Position numbers and translations under genes: made by a program. The notes beneath the pieces are model-generated. The model saw nothing but the letters and a program-made list of their open reading frames with translations, was not told the origin of the DNA and did not search any database. A stretch of 64,000 nt of DNA from Bacillota bacterium (lineage in GTDB: Bacteria; Bacillota; Clostridia; Lachnospirales; Lachnospiraceae), in the NCBI GenBank assembly GCA_023391695.1, contig JAEWAK010000007.1, positions 186,001-250,000 on the forward strand. Direction: 5' to 3'. Position 1 is the first letter of the stretch, and every line of letters begins with the position of its first letter. This document shows positions 49,676 to 59,195 of this stretch, in pieces.

Positions 49676-51430
49676 TCAATACAATATATCATCTCTGGAT
49701 TTTGCTACTTCATTTACAAAACTTAAGTAATCCTTAAAGACTCCGTTTTCCTGTGTCATTAAGTAATCCTGATAATCTTTCAAAATTGATTTTGCTTCGT
49801 CTTCCGACTTAGCAAAGAATGCCCGCTGCATATAATCGTCCTTTGTTGTACCTTCAAAAGCGAACTGTTTTACAGCATCGTAGTCTTTGAATTTGTTGAC
49901 AAGTCCCGTAATCAAATAACCCTCCATGCGTTCCACCGGCCTTTCCTTTGCATATGCAACGGATTCCGGTGACGCTGCATCGGCATCTCCCGGATTTCCC
50001 TCGCCAAACCAGGTAACACTTTTATTGATCTGAGATAATCTTCCATAGATATAATTGATCCCTTTGTTGCGGAGTTCGTCATCCACGGTAGTGTCACCCG
50101 ACTGTTTTCTCTTTAAAATGTCCTGGTTCAGCCGGGGCTGGTTCTTGTCGTTCATCGTATAAGTTTCCCCTTCGATACCGTACTGGCAGAGACGGGCGCC
50201 TTCCTCACTATTTACATAGTTGAAATAAGTGAGAGCGGCATCAATGTTTGAGCAGGTTGTCGGAAAAATATTAACCCCACAGCCGTTTGCTCCATTTAGC
50301 TCCAGCTGCTTGGAAGGCGAACCGTCGCTGTAATTGAGAGGGCCGACAGAGATATAGCGCATATCCGGATGAGAATTGTACAGTCCGGTCAGCTTGGTCG
50401 ATTTGATGACAGGACCATACTGCGCAGCCGCAAATAAAGCCGTTCCGTTGCCTACTTTTTCATCTGCCTGAGAATCGCTTTGCTTGAAGCATTCTTTATC
50501 GAGGAGATTGTTGTTGACAAGTTTCCAGATAAAAAGATTTCTGTTGACCCACTGGTCAGTAAGACAAGAGTACGTTATAGACCCGTCAGCCGTCTTTACA
50601 TAATCGGTAAACTGCTTATTATTGAAATTCTGAGCGTACTGCCCGTAATCCCAGCCATTGTGATAAGTTGTTGCAACTATGCAGTCATTACCGTTAACAT
50701 CCTTAAAGCCGTAATCCCTTGCCTTAACCATGAAATCATATAGCTGGTCTGAGGTTTTGATGGTTTTCGGGTCGATATTCAGAGCCTTCGGGACATCGCC
50801 GCGAACGAACACACCGTATGTCCAGTTGGTCACATCGACGTCACTTCCGGGTACTCCCTGAGGAAGGATGTAACGGTGGCCTTTGAAATCGGGATCCTCA
50901 AGATCATTTTCCAGGAAAGACTGAGAGACGCCGACTTGGTAAGCATCCTTTAAATTAGAATATTTCGGAAGCAAATCTTCCAGGGGAAGCAGTCTTCCTT
51001 CCGCCGCAGCCTTTTTAATAACCTGCGTTTCTCCGGTATCCCCGCCCCAGTAAGGTGCGTTAATTATATCTGGCATATCGCCGGATGCAAATAAGAGATT
51101 CAGCTTTTCCACTTCACTCATCATAATGCCTTCGAATTCAATGGTAACACCGGTTTTTTCCCTGATTTTTTCCGCCACTTCATTGGTGTATTGATCCGAT
51201 GCCGTTTTAAATCCACCATTCCAGCATATTAGCATTTTTAATTTCACATCATCGAATTTCTGCGGGCCTGTCTGAGCTGTGTCTCCTGTGGTACCATCAG
51301 TACTTGTACCGGCTCCCTGTGAACCGGCAGGTTTTGCGTCTTTCGTTTCACTCCCCGGCTTGCCGCAGCTTGAAAGCAGGGACAACGTCATCACCATTAC
51401 CATTAGGATGCCAAGCAATCTTTTTTTCAT
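49676..51430 (-). CDS. Sugar-binding lipoprotein, LplA-type, duplicate 2
   Basis: 584 residues from the ATG at 51430. Signal peptide MKKRLLGILMVMVMTLSLLSSC with lipobox LSSC. Close paralogue of the downstream lipoprotein; the N-terminal third (IMMSEVEKLNLLFASGDMPD and surroundings) and the extreme C-terminus (KDYLSFVNEVAKSRDDIL) are nearly identical, while the middle differs more. Follows the LplC-like permease. Confidence 0.93.
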   Translation of the reverse strand: MKKRLLGILMVMVMTLSLLSSCGKPGSETKDAKPAGSQGAGTSTDGTTGDTAQTGPQKFDDVKLKMLICWNGGFKTASDQYTNEVAEKIREKTGVTIEFEGIMMSEVEKLNLLFASGDMPDIINAPYWGGDTGETQVIKKAAAEGRLLPLEDLLPKYSNLKDAYQVGVSQSFLENDLEDPDFKGHRYILPQGVPGSDVDVTNWTYGVFVRGDVPKALNIDPKTIKTSDQLYDFMVKARDYGFKDVNGNDCIVATTYHNGWDYGQYAQNFNNKQFTDYVKTADGSITYSCLTDQWVNRNLFIWKLVNNNLLDKECFKQSDSQADEKVGNGTALFAAAQYGPVIKSTKLTGLYNSHPDMRYISVGPLNYSDGSPSKQLELNGANGCGVNIFPTTCSNIDAALTYFNYVNSEEGARLCQYGIEGETYTMNDKNQPRLNQDILKRKQSGDTTVDDELRNKGINYIYGRLSQINKSVTWFGEGNPGDADAASPESVAYAKERPVERMEGYLITGLVNKFKDYDAVKQFAFEGTTKDDYMQRAFFAKSEDEAKSILKDYQDYLMTQENGVFKDYLSFVNEVAKSRDDILY

Positions 51431-51501
51431 ATAACACACTCCTCTTTCAATTATTTTGTATGATATTTATCAGCATGGACTTTTCATGCTGTACATACCA
51501 G

Positions 51502-52392
51502 TTAACCTTTTACGGAACCTATCATGACACCTTTTACGTAATATTTCTGTAAGAACGGATATACGATTACAATTGGCATGGTAAGTATCATTACAAAAGC
51601 CATCTGCAGGGACTGACTTGTATAACTGGTCATGGTGTTAAGACTTGTTTCCTGACCAACCTTAATAGTAGACGCGGTGGATGCTTCACTTAAAAGCCTT
51701 TGCAGCAGGGTAGCGGCAGGGTACAAAGCCGTCCTGCTCTGGTAATAAGCACCGGTAAACCAATCATTCCAGTGACCGACGCCGATAAATAATGCCAGTG
51801 TAGCCAAAACCGGCTTTGCCAGCGGGACATAAATCCCAAACAATATCCTGGTTTCTCCCGCACCGTCTATCTGGGCGGATTCCCTCATCTCATAGGGAAT
51901 CGTATCAAAATAGGTTCTAAGCAGCAGAAAATTAAAAAAGTTGTAAACCACAGGCACTACATAAAGCATAAAACTTTTTGTCAGCCCCAGATCACGCAGC
52001 AGCATATAGTAAGGAATCATACCGCCGCCGAATATGGTCGTGAAGTAAAAGAAAAAGGTAAAGAATGTTTTTCCCGGAAGGGTTTTAATGCTTAATCCAT
52101 AGGCAAGCAGAGCTGTAAAAAATAGTCCGATCAGTACACCAATCAGAGTCCTGGACACCGAAATGGTTAAGGAATCAAATATACGGGAGTCTTTAAAGGC
52201 ATGGGTAAAATTTTCCAAAGTAAATTCTCTGGGCCAGAAATAAACACCTCCTCTGGAAAAATCCCTTCCTGTATTTAATGATGCAACCAGTACATACCAG
52301 AACGGATATAGCGTAATAAATCCAAACAAAGCTAAAAATGTGTAATTAAATGCTACAAATACTTTCCGCGATCGTGATTCTTTAATTTTCAT
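51502..52392 (-). CDS. Sugar ABC permease, LplC/YtcP type
   Basis: 296 residues from the ATG at 52392 after GGAGGTAATTAGC. Six spans; EAA loop PYEMRESAQIDGAGETRILFGIYVPLAKPVLATLAL; ends KGVMIGSVKG as usual for this family. Typical partner of LplB-like permeases for complex oligosaccharides. A further upstream reading lies in a hairpin-rich spacer and is not used. Confidence 0.93.
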   Translation of the reverse strand: MKIKESRSRKVFVAFNYTFLALFGFITLYPFWYVLVASLNTGRDFSRGGVYFWPREFTLENFTHAFKDSRIFDSLTISVSRTLIGVLIGLFFTALLAYGLSIKTLPGKTFFTFFFYFTTIFGGGMIPYYMLLRDLGLTKSFMLYVVPVVYNFFNFLLLRTYFDTIPYEMRESAQIDGAGETRILFGIYVPLAKPVLATLALFIGVGHWNDWFTGAYYQSRTALYPAATLLQRLLSEASTASTIKVGQETSLNTMTSYTSQSLQMAFVMILTMPIVIVYPFLQKYYVKGVMIGSVKG

Positions 52393-52435
52393 GCTAATTA
52401 CCTCCATGCTGTCGCAGCAGCTCAATTTTTGTAAA

Positions 52436-52550
52436 AGTAAACTCACACTAACGCCCATGCCTTTTGGGCATAAACCGTGAAGAATAGCCGCTTTTGCTAT
52501 TCTTCCAATGGCCCGCATGTTCTTAGCGGGACTATTCACACTATCTGCAT
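52436..52550 (-). repeat. Multi-hairpin element between the two permease genes
   Basis: It contains CCCGC/GCGGG, GAAGAATAGC/GCTATTCTTC (52479-52505) and ATGCCC/GGGCAT stems, bounded by AGTGTGA on the minus strand at both ends. It stops about 45 nt before the next start codon. Looks like a small mobile or regulatory repeat set into the operon. Confidence 0.6.
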
Positions 52551-52557
52551 CTTATCG

Positions 52558-53505
52558 TTACCATATACCTACGTCCATGAACTTTTTGGATATGGAATTG
52601 GTAAGGGCCATCAGAGCAAATGCAAAAACTGATTTAAACAGACCGATTGCTGTCGCGTATTCAAACCTCCCGTAATTCAAACCTGTCTTTAAAACAAAGG
52701 TATCCAAAATTTCCGAAATCTGGTTATTGGCCGGCTGCTGCAGTAACAAAATCTGGTCAAACCCAGCATTTAAAATACCTCCTACGGCAAAAATAAGCAT
52801 GATGCCAATTGTTCCTTTTATGGAAGGGAGGGTAATATGCCAGGTACATTTTAAATGTCCTGCCCCGTCAACGGTGGCTGCCTCATAGAGTTCCTGGCTT
52901 ACACCGGAAAGTGCCGACAGATAGATAATGGATCCCCATCCGGCATTTTTCCAGATATCCGAAAGAATTACCATCGGATAGAAATAAGCTTTCTCTCCCA
53001 TGAAGAAAGTAGTATCAAGTCCCATGTGTTGTCTGAGATTATTTACGATACCCCCATACGGAGTAAAAATAACGGTCATGAGACTGACTACAACTACCCA
53101 GGATACGAAATTAGGAAGATAACTCATGGTCTGTACTACTCTCTTGAACTTTTTTGACCTGACTTCATTTAATAATAAGGCAAGTATAATCGGCGCAGGA
53201 AAACCGAAAATAATTTTTAGTCCGCTGATGATAATGGTATTCTTCATAACAATCCAGAAATCTGGCGATTTCATAAATTCCTCGAAGTTTTTAAAGCCCA
53301 CCCAGGGACTACCTAAAATTCCCAGATTATAATTATAAGACTTAAAAGCCAAAAGCGCCCCATACATAGGATAATAGCTGAATACCAACAGCCAGATTAC
53401 ACATGGTAAGATAAACAGATATATTATTTTGTGCCTTTTTATCTGTAACCACAATTTCTGAAATCCGGGCGGCCTGGCTGTCGTAACTGTCATGGTATTT
53501 TTCAC
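52558..53505 (-). CDS. Sugar ABC permease, LplB/YtcP type
   Basis: 315 residues. Begins with a GTG at 53505 (GGAGAG 10 nt before); an ATG four codons later is possible. Membrane topology and the motifs FLLPCVIWLLVFSYYPMYGALLAFKSYN-like start (FILPCVIWLL), LYEAATVDGAGHLKCTWHITLPSIKGTIGIMLI mark LplB. First gene of the operon; no ATPase locally. Confidence 0.92.
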   Translation of the reverse strand: MKNTMTVTTARPPGFQKLWLQIKRHKIIYLFILPCVIWLLVFSYYPMYGALLAFKSYNYNLGILGSPWVGFKNFEEFMKSPDFWIVMKNTIIISGLKIIFGFPAPIILALLLNEVRSKKFKRVVQTMSYLPNFVSWVVVVSLMTVIFTPYGGIVNNLRQHMGLDTTFFMGEKAYFYPMVILSDIWKNAGWGSIIYLSALSGVSQELYEAATVDGAGHLKCTWHITLPSIKGTIGIMLIFAVGGILNAGFDQILLLQQPANNQISEILDTFVLKTGLNYGRFEYATAIGLFKSVFAFALMALTNSISKKFMDVGIW

Positions 53506-53653
53506 AAGATTTACTCTCCTTTCTTACAGTAAAACATTAAAAACTTGATTTTATTCCTTAACTGTATTAAGTTTACTACGCTTAAGTTTTTGCGAATATC
53601 AACTTTTTTTTGATTTTCTATGCACTATTTTAATTTTAATTGTGATAATATAC

Positions 53654-53692
53654 AAAAAGCCCTCAAATGTTATATCATTTAAGGGCTTTTTT
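53654..53692. terminator. Bidirectional terminator between permease and response regulator genes
   Basis: AAAAAGCCCT and AGGGCTTTTTT flank an AT-rich stem extension (CAAATG/CATTT). T-runs occur on both strands. It ends the response regulator transcript. Confidence 0.85.
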
Positions 53693-53719
53693 GCTATTTT
53701 TTTTAACATTTGTTAAAAT

Positions 53720-55333
53720 TCATTCGTCGTTTTCACGAAACTCATTTGGAGTGCATCCGGTATGTTTTTTAAAAGTACGCATGAAATAACTTAAATTATT
53801 AAATCCGCAGTTTTCCGATATGTCAAGAATGTTCAGCTTTGTTTCCTTTAAAAGCTTCTTCGAGTAATCCATTCTAAGGTTAATAATCTGCTTTGAAATG
53901 GTTACACCAAATTCTTTTTTATATGAGGCCGAAAGATATCCTAAGGAAATACAGAACTGCTTGGATAAAAAATTAGTGCATAATTCACTGTTGGTAAAAT
54001 TATTTTCCACATAACTTTTAACTACCAGCAATACCGATCTGGCATCCGTCGTTACCGCCATCCATTGGCTGAGGGCTGTGGTTATGGTTCTGCAGAGGCT
54101 TTCGATCAATTCCTCTCTGCCCGTAAACTGGTCAATGACAGCACCGGAGAGACACTCGGGTCCGAGCATGGAAACCACGCTGCCTCCCACTTTTTTTACA
54201 CAGGTACGGGCCAGGATACAGATTAACTCTACATAAAGCATACGGATATGCAGTGTCCCGGGCGTCTCGGAAGAAAATATCCTCCTTACGGTGACGAGGG
54301 TCTGCTTTAAATCCCCTGCCGATAACAGGGACTGGTACAACTTAAAATCTTCTTCCGGCAGATTGACCGCAGCAAGTTTCTCCCATTCTCCCCAGTAAAA
54401 TATCCTTCCTCTCGGACCGCACTCTAAAGACAGGCGCAGATCCAGGGCCTGTCTGGCCTGAGTCAGCATTACGCCGGAGACGGATTCCGCTGTCCGGGAT
54501 ACTCCCACGTGGAGCTTGGCATCCATCTGCATGCATACTTTCATGCTAACTTGGCAATATATATCTTCAAAATTTTTTTTCAGAATGTCTTCCGCTTTCC
54601 GGTATTTGGTTTCCGGGGTAGCTCCAATTACTGTAATTTGCTGTTCCTGGGCAAAATTATTAAAGCAAAGGAACCAGGAGCCGCAGATTTTTTGGATAAT
54701 ATCCTGGACAAGCAGACGCAGCCGGTCATAATAGGACCTGCCGCTTATTTTTTCTCGCTCTTCTAGCCGGTTACCGGATAAGCGGAATGCACCTATCTGA
54801 AAATATTTTGCATTGTCCGGAAACAGATCGGACACCGGAAAGTCCGGCTTTGCTTCCATACCGTTTAAAAATGCGAACAGCCGCTCTTTCTGTCTCTCAT
54901 CCAACTGCTCGTCAACCGGTTTATTATAGTTTATGGGAATCTGAAATAAATTTCTGTGGTTCATCCCTCTAGCCACCGCTTTTGACAAAGCCGCCGTCAA
55001 TTCCTCCTGCCGTACCGGCTTTAGAAGATATTCCACCACATCCAGTGCAATGGCTTCTTTTGCAAAGGAAAATTCCGGGTATCCCGAAATCAAAATGGAA
55101 ACAATCTCCGGTGAGGTGCTTCGTGCCGTCCTTACTAAGTCGATCCCGCTCATTTCTCCCATCATAATATCCGTGAGAAGTATATCCGGTTTATGTTCGC
55201 TAATCATGTCAAGTGCCTCCTCCGCCGAAGAAGCCTCTATTACCCATTTAAAATAGAACCCGCTCCGGCTGACCTTATATAAAATGTCCTCCCGGGCCAG
55301 TTTTTCGTCATCCGCTATTAATATACTAAGCAC
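53720..55333 (-). CDS. Two-component response regulator, YesN/AraC type
   Basis: 537 residues from a GTG at 55333, 8 nt after GGAGG. Receiver domain: LIADDEKLA, phospho-acceptor Asp in ILLTDIMMGEMSG, Lys in YLLKPVRQ. Long middle region, C-terminal AraC domain (CTNFLSKQFCISLGYLSASYKKEFG, then CGFNNLSYFMRTFKKHTGCTPNEFRE). 22 nt after the kinase stop. Likely activator of the LplBC/lipoprotein operon downstream. Confidence 0.92.
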   Translation of the reverse strand: MLSILIADDEKLAREDILYKVSRSGFYFKWVIEASSAEEALDMISEHKPDILLTDIMMGEMSGIDLVRTARSTSPEIVSILISGYPEFSFAKEAIALDVVEYLLKPVRQEELTAALSKAVARGMNHRNLFQIPINYNKPVDEQLDERQKERLFAFLNGMEAKPDFPVSDLFPDNAKYFQIGAFRLSGNRLEEREKISGRSYYDRLRLLVQDIIQKICGSWFLCFNNFAQEQQITVIGATPETKYRKAEDILKKNFEDIYCQVSMKVCMQMDAKLHVGVSRTAESVSGVMLTQARQALDLRLSLECGPRGRIFYWGEWEKLAAVNLPEEDFKLYQSLLSAGDLKQTLVTVRRIFSSETPGTLHIRMLYVELICILARTCVKKVGGSVVSMLGPECLSGAVIDQFTGREELIESLCRTITTALSQWMAVTTDARSVLLVVKSYVENNFTNSELCTNFLSKQFCISLGYLSASYKKEFGVTISKQIINLRMDYSKKLLKETKLNILDISENCGFNNLSYFMRTFKKHTGCTPNEFRENDE

Positions 55334-55355
55334 ACTCTTATCCTCCAAATTCTGA

Positions 55356-57266
55356 TTATCCCTTAATACAGGGCATCCGTACGGATACACATGCCCCCTT
55401 TCCTTCTTCCCCACTTAACAGCTGCAGGCCATAATCCGTTCCATACTGAAGACGGATACGGTGATGTACATTTAAAAGACCGATACTTCCGTTATTCCAC
55501 ACTGCAGCCGTCATTCTGGATTCCGATTCTTCAATCTGTTCCCTTATGGCGGAAAGCCTTTCTTCTGAAATTCCCTTTCCGTTATCCCGTATGGAAATAA
55601 TGAGATCCTCATCCAGCTTTACTGCCGATACATGAATCTGTCTGTCACCGTCCCTTTCTGTCATGCGGTTTTTAAATCCGTGCTTAAAAGCATTTTCTAT
55701 CAATGGCTGAAGTATAAGTTTGGGAACCTGGTAATCATAAAGTGTTTCCTCAATATCCACACTGTAATTAAATGCATTCTGGTAACGGATACTCTGAATG
55801 TACAGATAATCCGAAATATTTCCCAGTTCATCCTTAAGAGTTACGTTCTGCCTGGATACATCCGAAGAGTAGCGGAACATGGAGGAAAGCGCAGAGATCA
55901 TTTCGCTGATGCTTTCCGCCCCTTCCACACATGCCATTGCCGATATGGTATTCAACGTATTATAAAGAAAATGGGGATTGATACAGGCTATCAATGCCTG
56001 CTGATGTGCAGTCATCACCTGCATCTTGGCTGTGTATTCCTCCTGGATCAGCACCTGGATACGTTTTTGCATCCGGTAAAGATGTCTTTCGATCCGGGCA
56101 AGCTCGTCTTTGCCTCCAATAGGTTCCGTAAGCTGTACATCCTTTTCATCAAATTTATCCATCCGGACAATGAGGATATTCAGCCTTTTCTGATAGATCC
56201 AGTTGGATAAAATCAGCAGAAGCATCATGCAGATAAGCAAAATCACAGTTCCATATATTGCTCCGAACCCGTCAGACTTCTCCATATGTTTCGGGTTAAA
56301 TAAAACCACTGCCGTAACATCAATGGTATCGATCTTCCTGGTTAATATGTTATAATATTCGGATTTTCCCCGGTCATTGGTAACATTAATTTTTTCCCCC
56401 AGTTGTTGTCCGGCAGGGGTATGTTTATATTTCTTATTGATCTGGTCCCGTAATGTAACTTTTTCATTATCCTGTAAAAGGGAAGAATATTCATAAATAA
56501 TATTACCGGTTTTGTTGTCAAACATATAAACCATGGTTTCGGAGCCTTCATAGGGCTTGAATAAAGTGCCGGTATCCACGGTTATGGTCTGGCAGCAGTA
56601 GCCTTGTCCCCATGCACCGGAAATCGAATTATAATTGTTAATGATTCCGGCCAGAGTCAGGTGGTTGGTATGGGTCACGGAGGAATAGCTGTACCACCAC
56701 TGGGGGCTCTGTCCCGCCAGCTCCTGAAACCATAATTTATCCTTCACCTTATTAATATCCCAGAAATAATAACCGTCTGCCGGCAGGTAGGTATAAAGCC
56801 TCTGTCCGATAACCTCCTGGGACTGATAGAGGAAAAAAGTCATTTCATTGATTCTCTGCCCCAGTTCCTTACTAAGAATAACCATTTCGGAACGGCTGAC
56901 ATTATCATTAAATATATTATCCCGCAAATCATTGCTCATGGAAACAACTCCCATGGCCGTGATATAATTAGACAATTTATCCTCAATACCGGAAATGTAG
57001 AGGTCCGCCGAATCATTTTGTATATCATAAAGTTCACGGTTTACTTTTGAAATATAATTCTGTACCAGATACCACATTCCTATGGATGCGATAAAAACGA
57101 TCACTATGGTAAGCATTAACATGGAATGCATGGAAGTTAATACCATGAATTTCTGCAATCCCCGTCTTTTTATTTTTTCTGACTTCCCGTCATATTTTGC
57201 TGCCACCGGCTTAAACCCCGTTTCGTTGTAATATGATATTATTAAAGATATTTCCAATAATATCAT
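55356..57266 (-). CDS. Sensor histidine kinase, YesM type
   Basis: 636 residues. Membrane span near 40-65 (MLTIVIVFIASIGMWYLV), extracellular sensor to about 330, second span (VILLICMMLLLILSNWI), HAMP-like linker, His box INPHFLYNTLNTISAMA, ATPase with LIENAFKHGF and IRDNGKGIS, and GSIGLLNVHHRI. The start is uncertain because no clear ribosome site precedes the ATG at 57266. Confidence 0.92.
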   Translation of the reverse strand: MILLEISLIISYYNETGFKPVAAKYDGKSEKIKRRGLQKFMVLTSMHSMLMLTIVIVFIASIGMWYLVQNYISKVNRELYDIQNDSADLYISGIEDKLSNYITAMGVVSMSNDLRDNIFNDNVSRSEMVILSKELGQRINEMTFFLYQSQEVIGQRLYTYLPADGYYFWDINKVKDKLWFQELAGQSPQWWYSYSSVTHTNHLTLAGIINNYNSISGAWGQGYCCQTITVDTGTLFKPYEGSETMVYMFDNKTGNIIYEYSSLLQDNEKVTLRDQINKKYKHTPAGQQLGEKINVTNDRGKSEYYNILTRKIDTIDVTAVVLFNPKHMEKSDGFGAIYGTVILLICMMLLLILSNWIYQKRLNILIVRMDKFDEKDVQLTEPIGGKDELARIERHLYRMQKRIQVLIQEEYTAKMQVMTAHQQALIACINPHFLYNTLNTISAMACVEGAESISEMISALSSMFRYSSDVSRQNVTLKDELGNISDYLYIQSIRYQNAFNYSVDIEETLYDYQVPKLILQPLIENAFKHGFKNRMTERDGDRQIHVSAVKLDEDLIISIRDNGKGISEERLSAIREQIEESESRMTAAVWNNGSIGLLNVHHRIRLQYGTDYGLQLLSGEEGKGACVSVRMPCIKG

Positions 57267-57352
57267 CTAATAATTATAGCATCCTGAACTTTCGAATGCT
57301 AGTCTGATGTCAGAAACTTACATAATACACAAAAGAGATGTAGTCTTCTTGG

Positions 57353-57358
57353 TATAAT
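57353..57358 (+). promoter_or_regulatory. Extended -10 element
   Basis: TGGTATAAT, the extended -10 form, at 57350-57358, 29 bp before the tandem array. The same TGGTATAAT recurs at the start of array units 2 and 3 (unit 1 has TGATATAAT). Confidence 0.4.
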
Positions 57359-57386
57359 GTACTTACTTTTACATTTACTTCCACTT

Positions 57387-57665
57387 ATGATATAATGTCA
57401 ACAGACATTATATCAGCGCCGAACGTTGTGAGTTCGCATCAACGCTGCAAAGCGGCGCATACCATGGATGCTTGCGGACATGGTATAATGCCGACAGACA
57501 TTATACCGGCACCGAACGTTGTGAGTTCGCATCAACGCCGCAAAGCGGCGCATACCATGGGTGCTTGCGGACATGGTATAATGTTGACAGACATTATACC
57601 GGCACCGAACGTTGTGAGTGCGTAGCAACGCCGCAAAGCGGCGCATTCCATAGGAGCTTGTTCCT
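57387..57665 (+). repeat. Tandem array of three 93-bp units
   Basis: Units 57387-57479, 57480-57572, 57573-57665. Each has GGTATAATG/CATTATACC (GATATAATG/CATTATATC in unit 1, a compensated change), the conserved CCGAACGTTGTGAG, a GCCGC-AAA-GCGGC hairpin and an ACCATG...GCTTGCGGA...CATGGT hairpin. A diverged fourth end (CCATAGGA-GCTTG-TTCCTATGG) precedes the next gene. The period is a multiple of three, so long frames open on both strands; these are not genes. Too few, too long and without spacers to be a CRISPR array. Confidence 0.9.
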
Positions 57666-57707
57666 ATGGTGTAATATCGGTAAATCATTCAGATGGAGGT
57701 AATTTTT

Positions 57708-58103
57708 ATGGGAAAACGACTAAAAAGATATCTGCAATATATGGAAACTTTTAAAACCACGGAATTAACCGGTTTATCGGAAGAAAAATTGGAGCAGTTT
57801 AAATCCGGCCTGTTGGTACAGATCGGCTTTTTCCAGCATGAGCGGCTGATCCACCTCATTGTTACCGCTCTTTTTGCAATCCTGTCCATCATATCCGTTG
57901 TATCCGCCTTCGTTCTTAATACCACAGGCTTATATCTCCTAACCGGTTTGTTCCTGCTTTTGCTGCTTCCATACATACAGCATTATTATATTCTGGAAAA
58001 CGGGGTCCAGAAATTATATGACTACTATGATTTAATTGAACTGGGAAGTCTTCCGCCCAGCCGGCAGAAGTTAGACCCTGAAACCGGCCACAATTTCCTG
58101 TGA
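57708..58103 (+). CDS. Small membrane protein of unknown function
   Basis: 131 residues from the ATG at 57708 after GGAGGTAA. Soluble N-terminal part (GLSEEKLEQFKSGLLVQIGFFQHERLI), then two hydrophobic segments forming a hairpin (IVTALFAILSIISVVSAFVL and GLYLLTGLFLLLLLPYI), and a soluble tail. No family recognised. Directly preceded by the 93-bp array and followed by a terminator, so it is a single-gene unit. Confidence 0.8.
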   Translation: MGKRLKRYLQYMETFKTTELTGLSEEKLEQFKSGLLVQIGFFQHERLIHLIVTALFAILSIISVVSAFVLNTTGLYLLTGLFLLLLLPYIQHYYILENGVQKLYDYYDLIELGSLPPSRQKLDPETGHNFL

Positions 58104-58108
58104 GATAA

Positions 58109-58170
58109 AAAACAGACAAAGGGTCAGTTATGATATACTCATTATCTGATTCCTTTGTCTGTTTTATTAT
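58109..58170. terminator. Bidirectional terminator
   Basis: AAAACAGACAAAGG and CCTTTGTCTGTTTT form a 14-bp stem with A/T runs on both sides, between two convergent genes. Confidence 0.85.
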
Positions 58171-58228
58171 ATCCGTTTCGAGAACTGAATGAATGCTGAA
58201 ATCCTGTTTGTGTTAATGAAATTTTGAT

Positions 58229-59173
58229 TTATATTAAAACTTCGGCCACAACCCCTATAGCACCTTTTTTTGTTTTCTGCCCCATAAATTTAAAGCCGCC
58301 TAAACTAAGGTTTTCACTTTTTATAAATTCTTCCAAAATCCTTTCCCTGTCGTCAAAGAAATCCAATGCAAAATGAAACCCTTCCCTGGTTGCACTTACA
58401 CCTTTTAAAGAAAGAAGCCTTTTGGCGTAAAAGTCAACAAGGATTACACTGCCGGCAGCAGCATGTTCCCTGATTTCCTCCAGTGTTTTTCTGACCGCTT
58501 CCTCAGTAAGGTATAGGGTTACCCCTTCCCACAGGAATATTGATTTTTTATCCGGATCGTAGCCGGCATTTTCCAGTTTTTCATACCATTTATCCGTTGA
58601 AAAATTTACTTCTGCAAAAGTAACATGGGAAATATCAATGCCTGCCTTTTTTAAGCATTTTATCTTCAGTCTCTGGGTATCCGGCTGATCAAGCTCGAAA
58701 AACCTCAGACCCTTTCTTTTCAGGTTCCCATAACATCTTGTGTCATATCCGGCCCCCATGACGACGAATTGTTCTGCCTTATTCTTTGACTTATTAATAA
58801 AATCATCAAAATAAATTGTCCTGTTGATTGGTATACCGGTCAGATCTTCTTTGCCCTCCTCTTTCATTGATACATAACCTTTATTTTTCCCGCTTATTTT
58901 GTAACGGAGATAACTTGGAAAATAAAGCATCCATAAACCGGATACACAGCCATTGGGAAGGGCACGATACAGCTTAACCGTAGCCCTGTCTTTTCTTATG
59001 CCAAAGACATCCATAAGCCACCTGTTGCCGACGGGTGCAATGGCCATACCGGAAACCCCTAATCTTTTACTGACATATAACTGTTTAATGGATACCATAA
59101 TCAGCCCGATAACCATCAGGGGAATAAAAGCAATCTGAACCGTAATATAAATCAGTGCTGCAATAAAATCCAT
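58229..59173 (-). CDS. Leucine carboxyl methyltransferase-family SAM methyltransferase with N-terminal membrane anchor
   Basis: 314 residues from the ATG at 59173. One hydrophobic N-terminal segment (AALIYITVQIAFIPLMVIGLIMV), then an LCM/PPM-like Rossmann methyltransferase: VVMGAGYDTRCYGN (SAM loop), FFELDQPDTQRLK, FLWEGVTLYLTEEAV. Such proteins methylate carboxyl or small substrates; the real substrate is unknown. Its promoter holds two TetR-like operators. Confidence 0.87.
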   Translation of the reverse strand: MDFIAALIYITVQIAFIPLMVIGLIMVSIKQLYVSKRLGVSGMAIAPVGNRWLMDVFGIRKDRATVKLYRALPNGCVSGLWMLYFPSYLRYKISGKNKGYVSMKEEGKEDLTGIPINRTIYFDDFINKSKNKAEQFVVMGAGYDTRCYGNLKRKGLRFFELDQPDTQRLKIKCLKKAGIDISHVTFAEVNFSTDKWYEKLENAGYDPDKKSIFLWEGVTLYLTEEAVRKTLEEIREHAAAGSVILVDFYAKRLLSLKGVSATREGFHFALDFFDDRERILEEFIKSENLSLGGFKFMGQKTKKGAIGVVAEVLI

Positions 59174-59195
59174 ATCCTCCACCTCTTTACCATTA

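Noticed and set aside
55632..56210. 192-residue plus-strand ORF
   Set aside because: Antisense to the histidine kinase, whose catalytic boxes lie in this region.
57387..57665. CRISPR array
   Set aside because: Units are 93 bp, head to tail, with no unique spacers, and no cas gene is in the window.
57387..57702. Overlapping 76-91 residue ORFs on both strands in the tandem array
   Set aside because: They exist because the repeat period (93 bp) is a multiple of three; they consist of the repeated unit and open on both strands at once.
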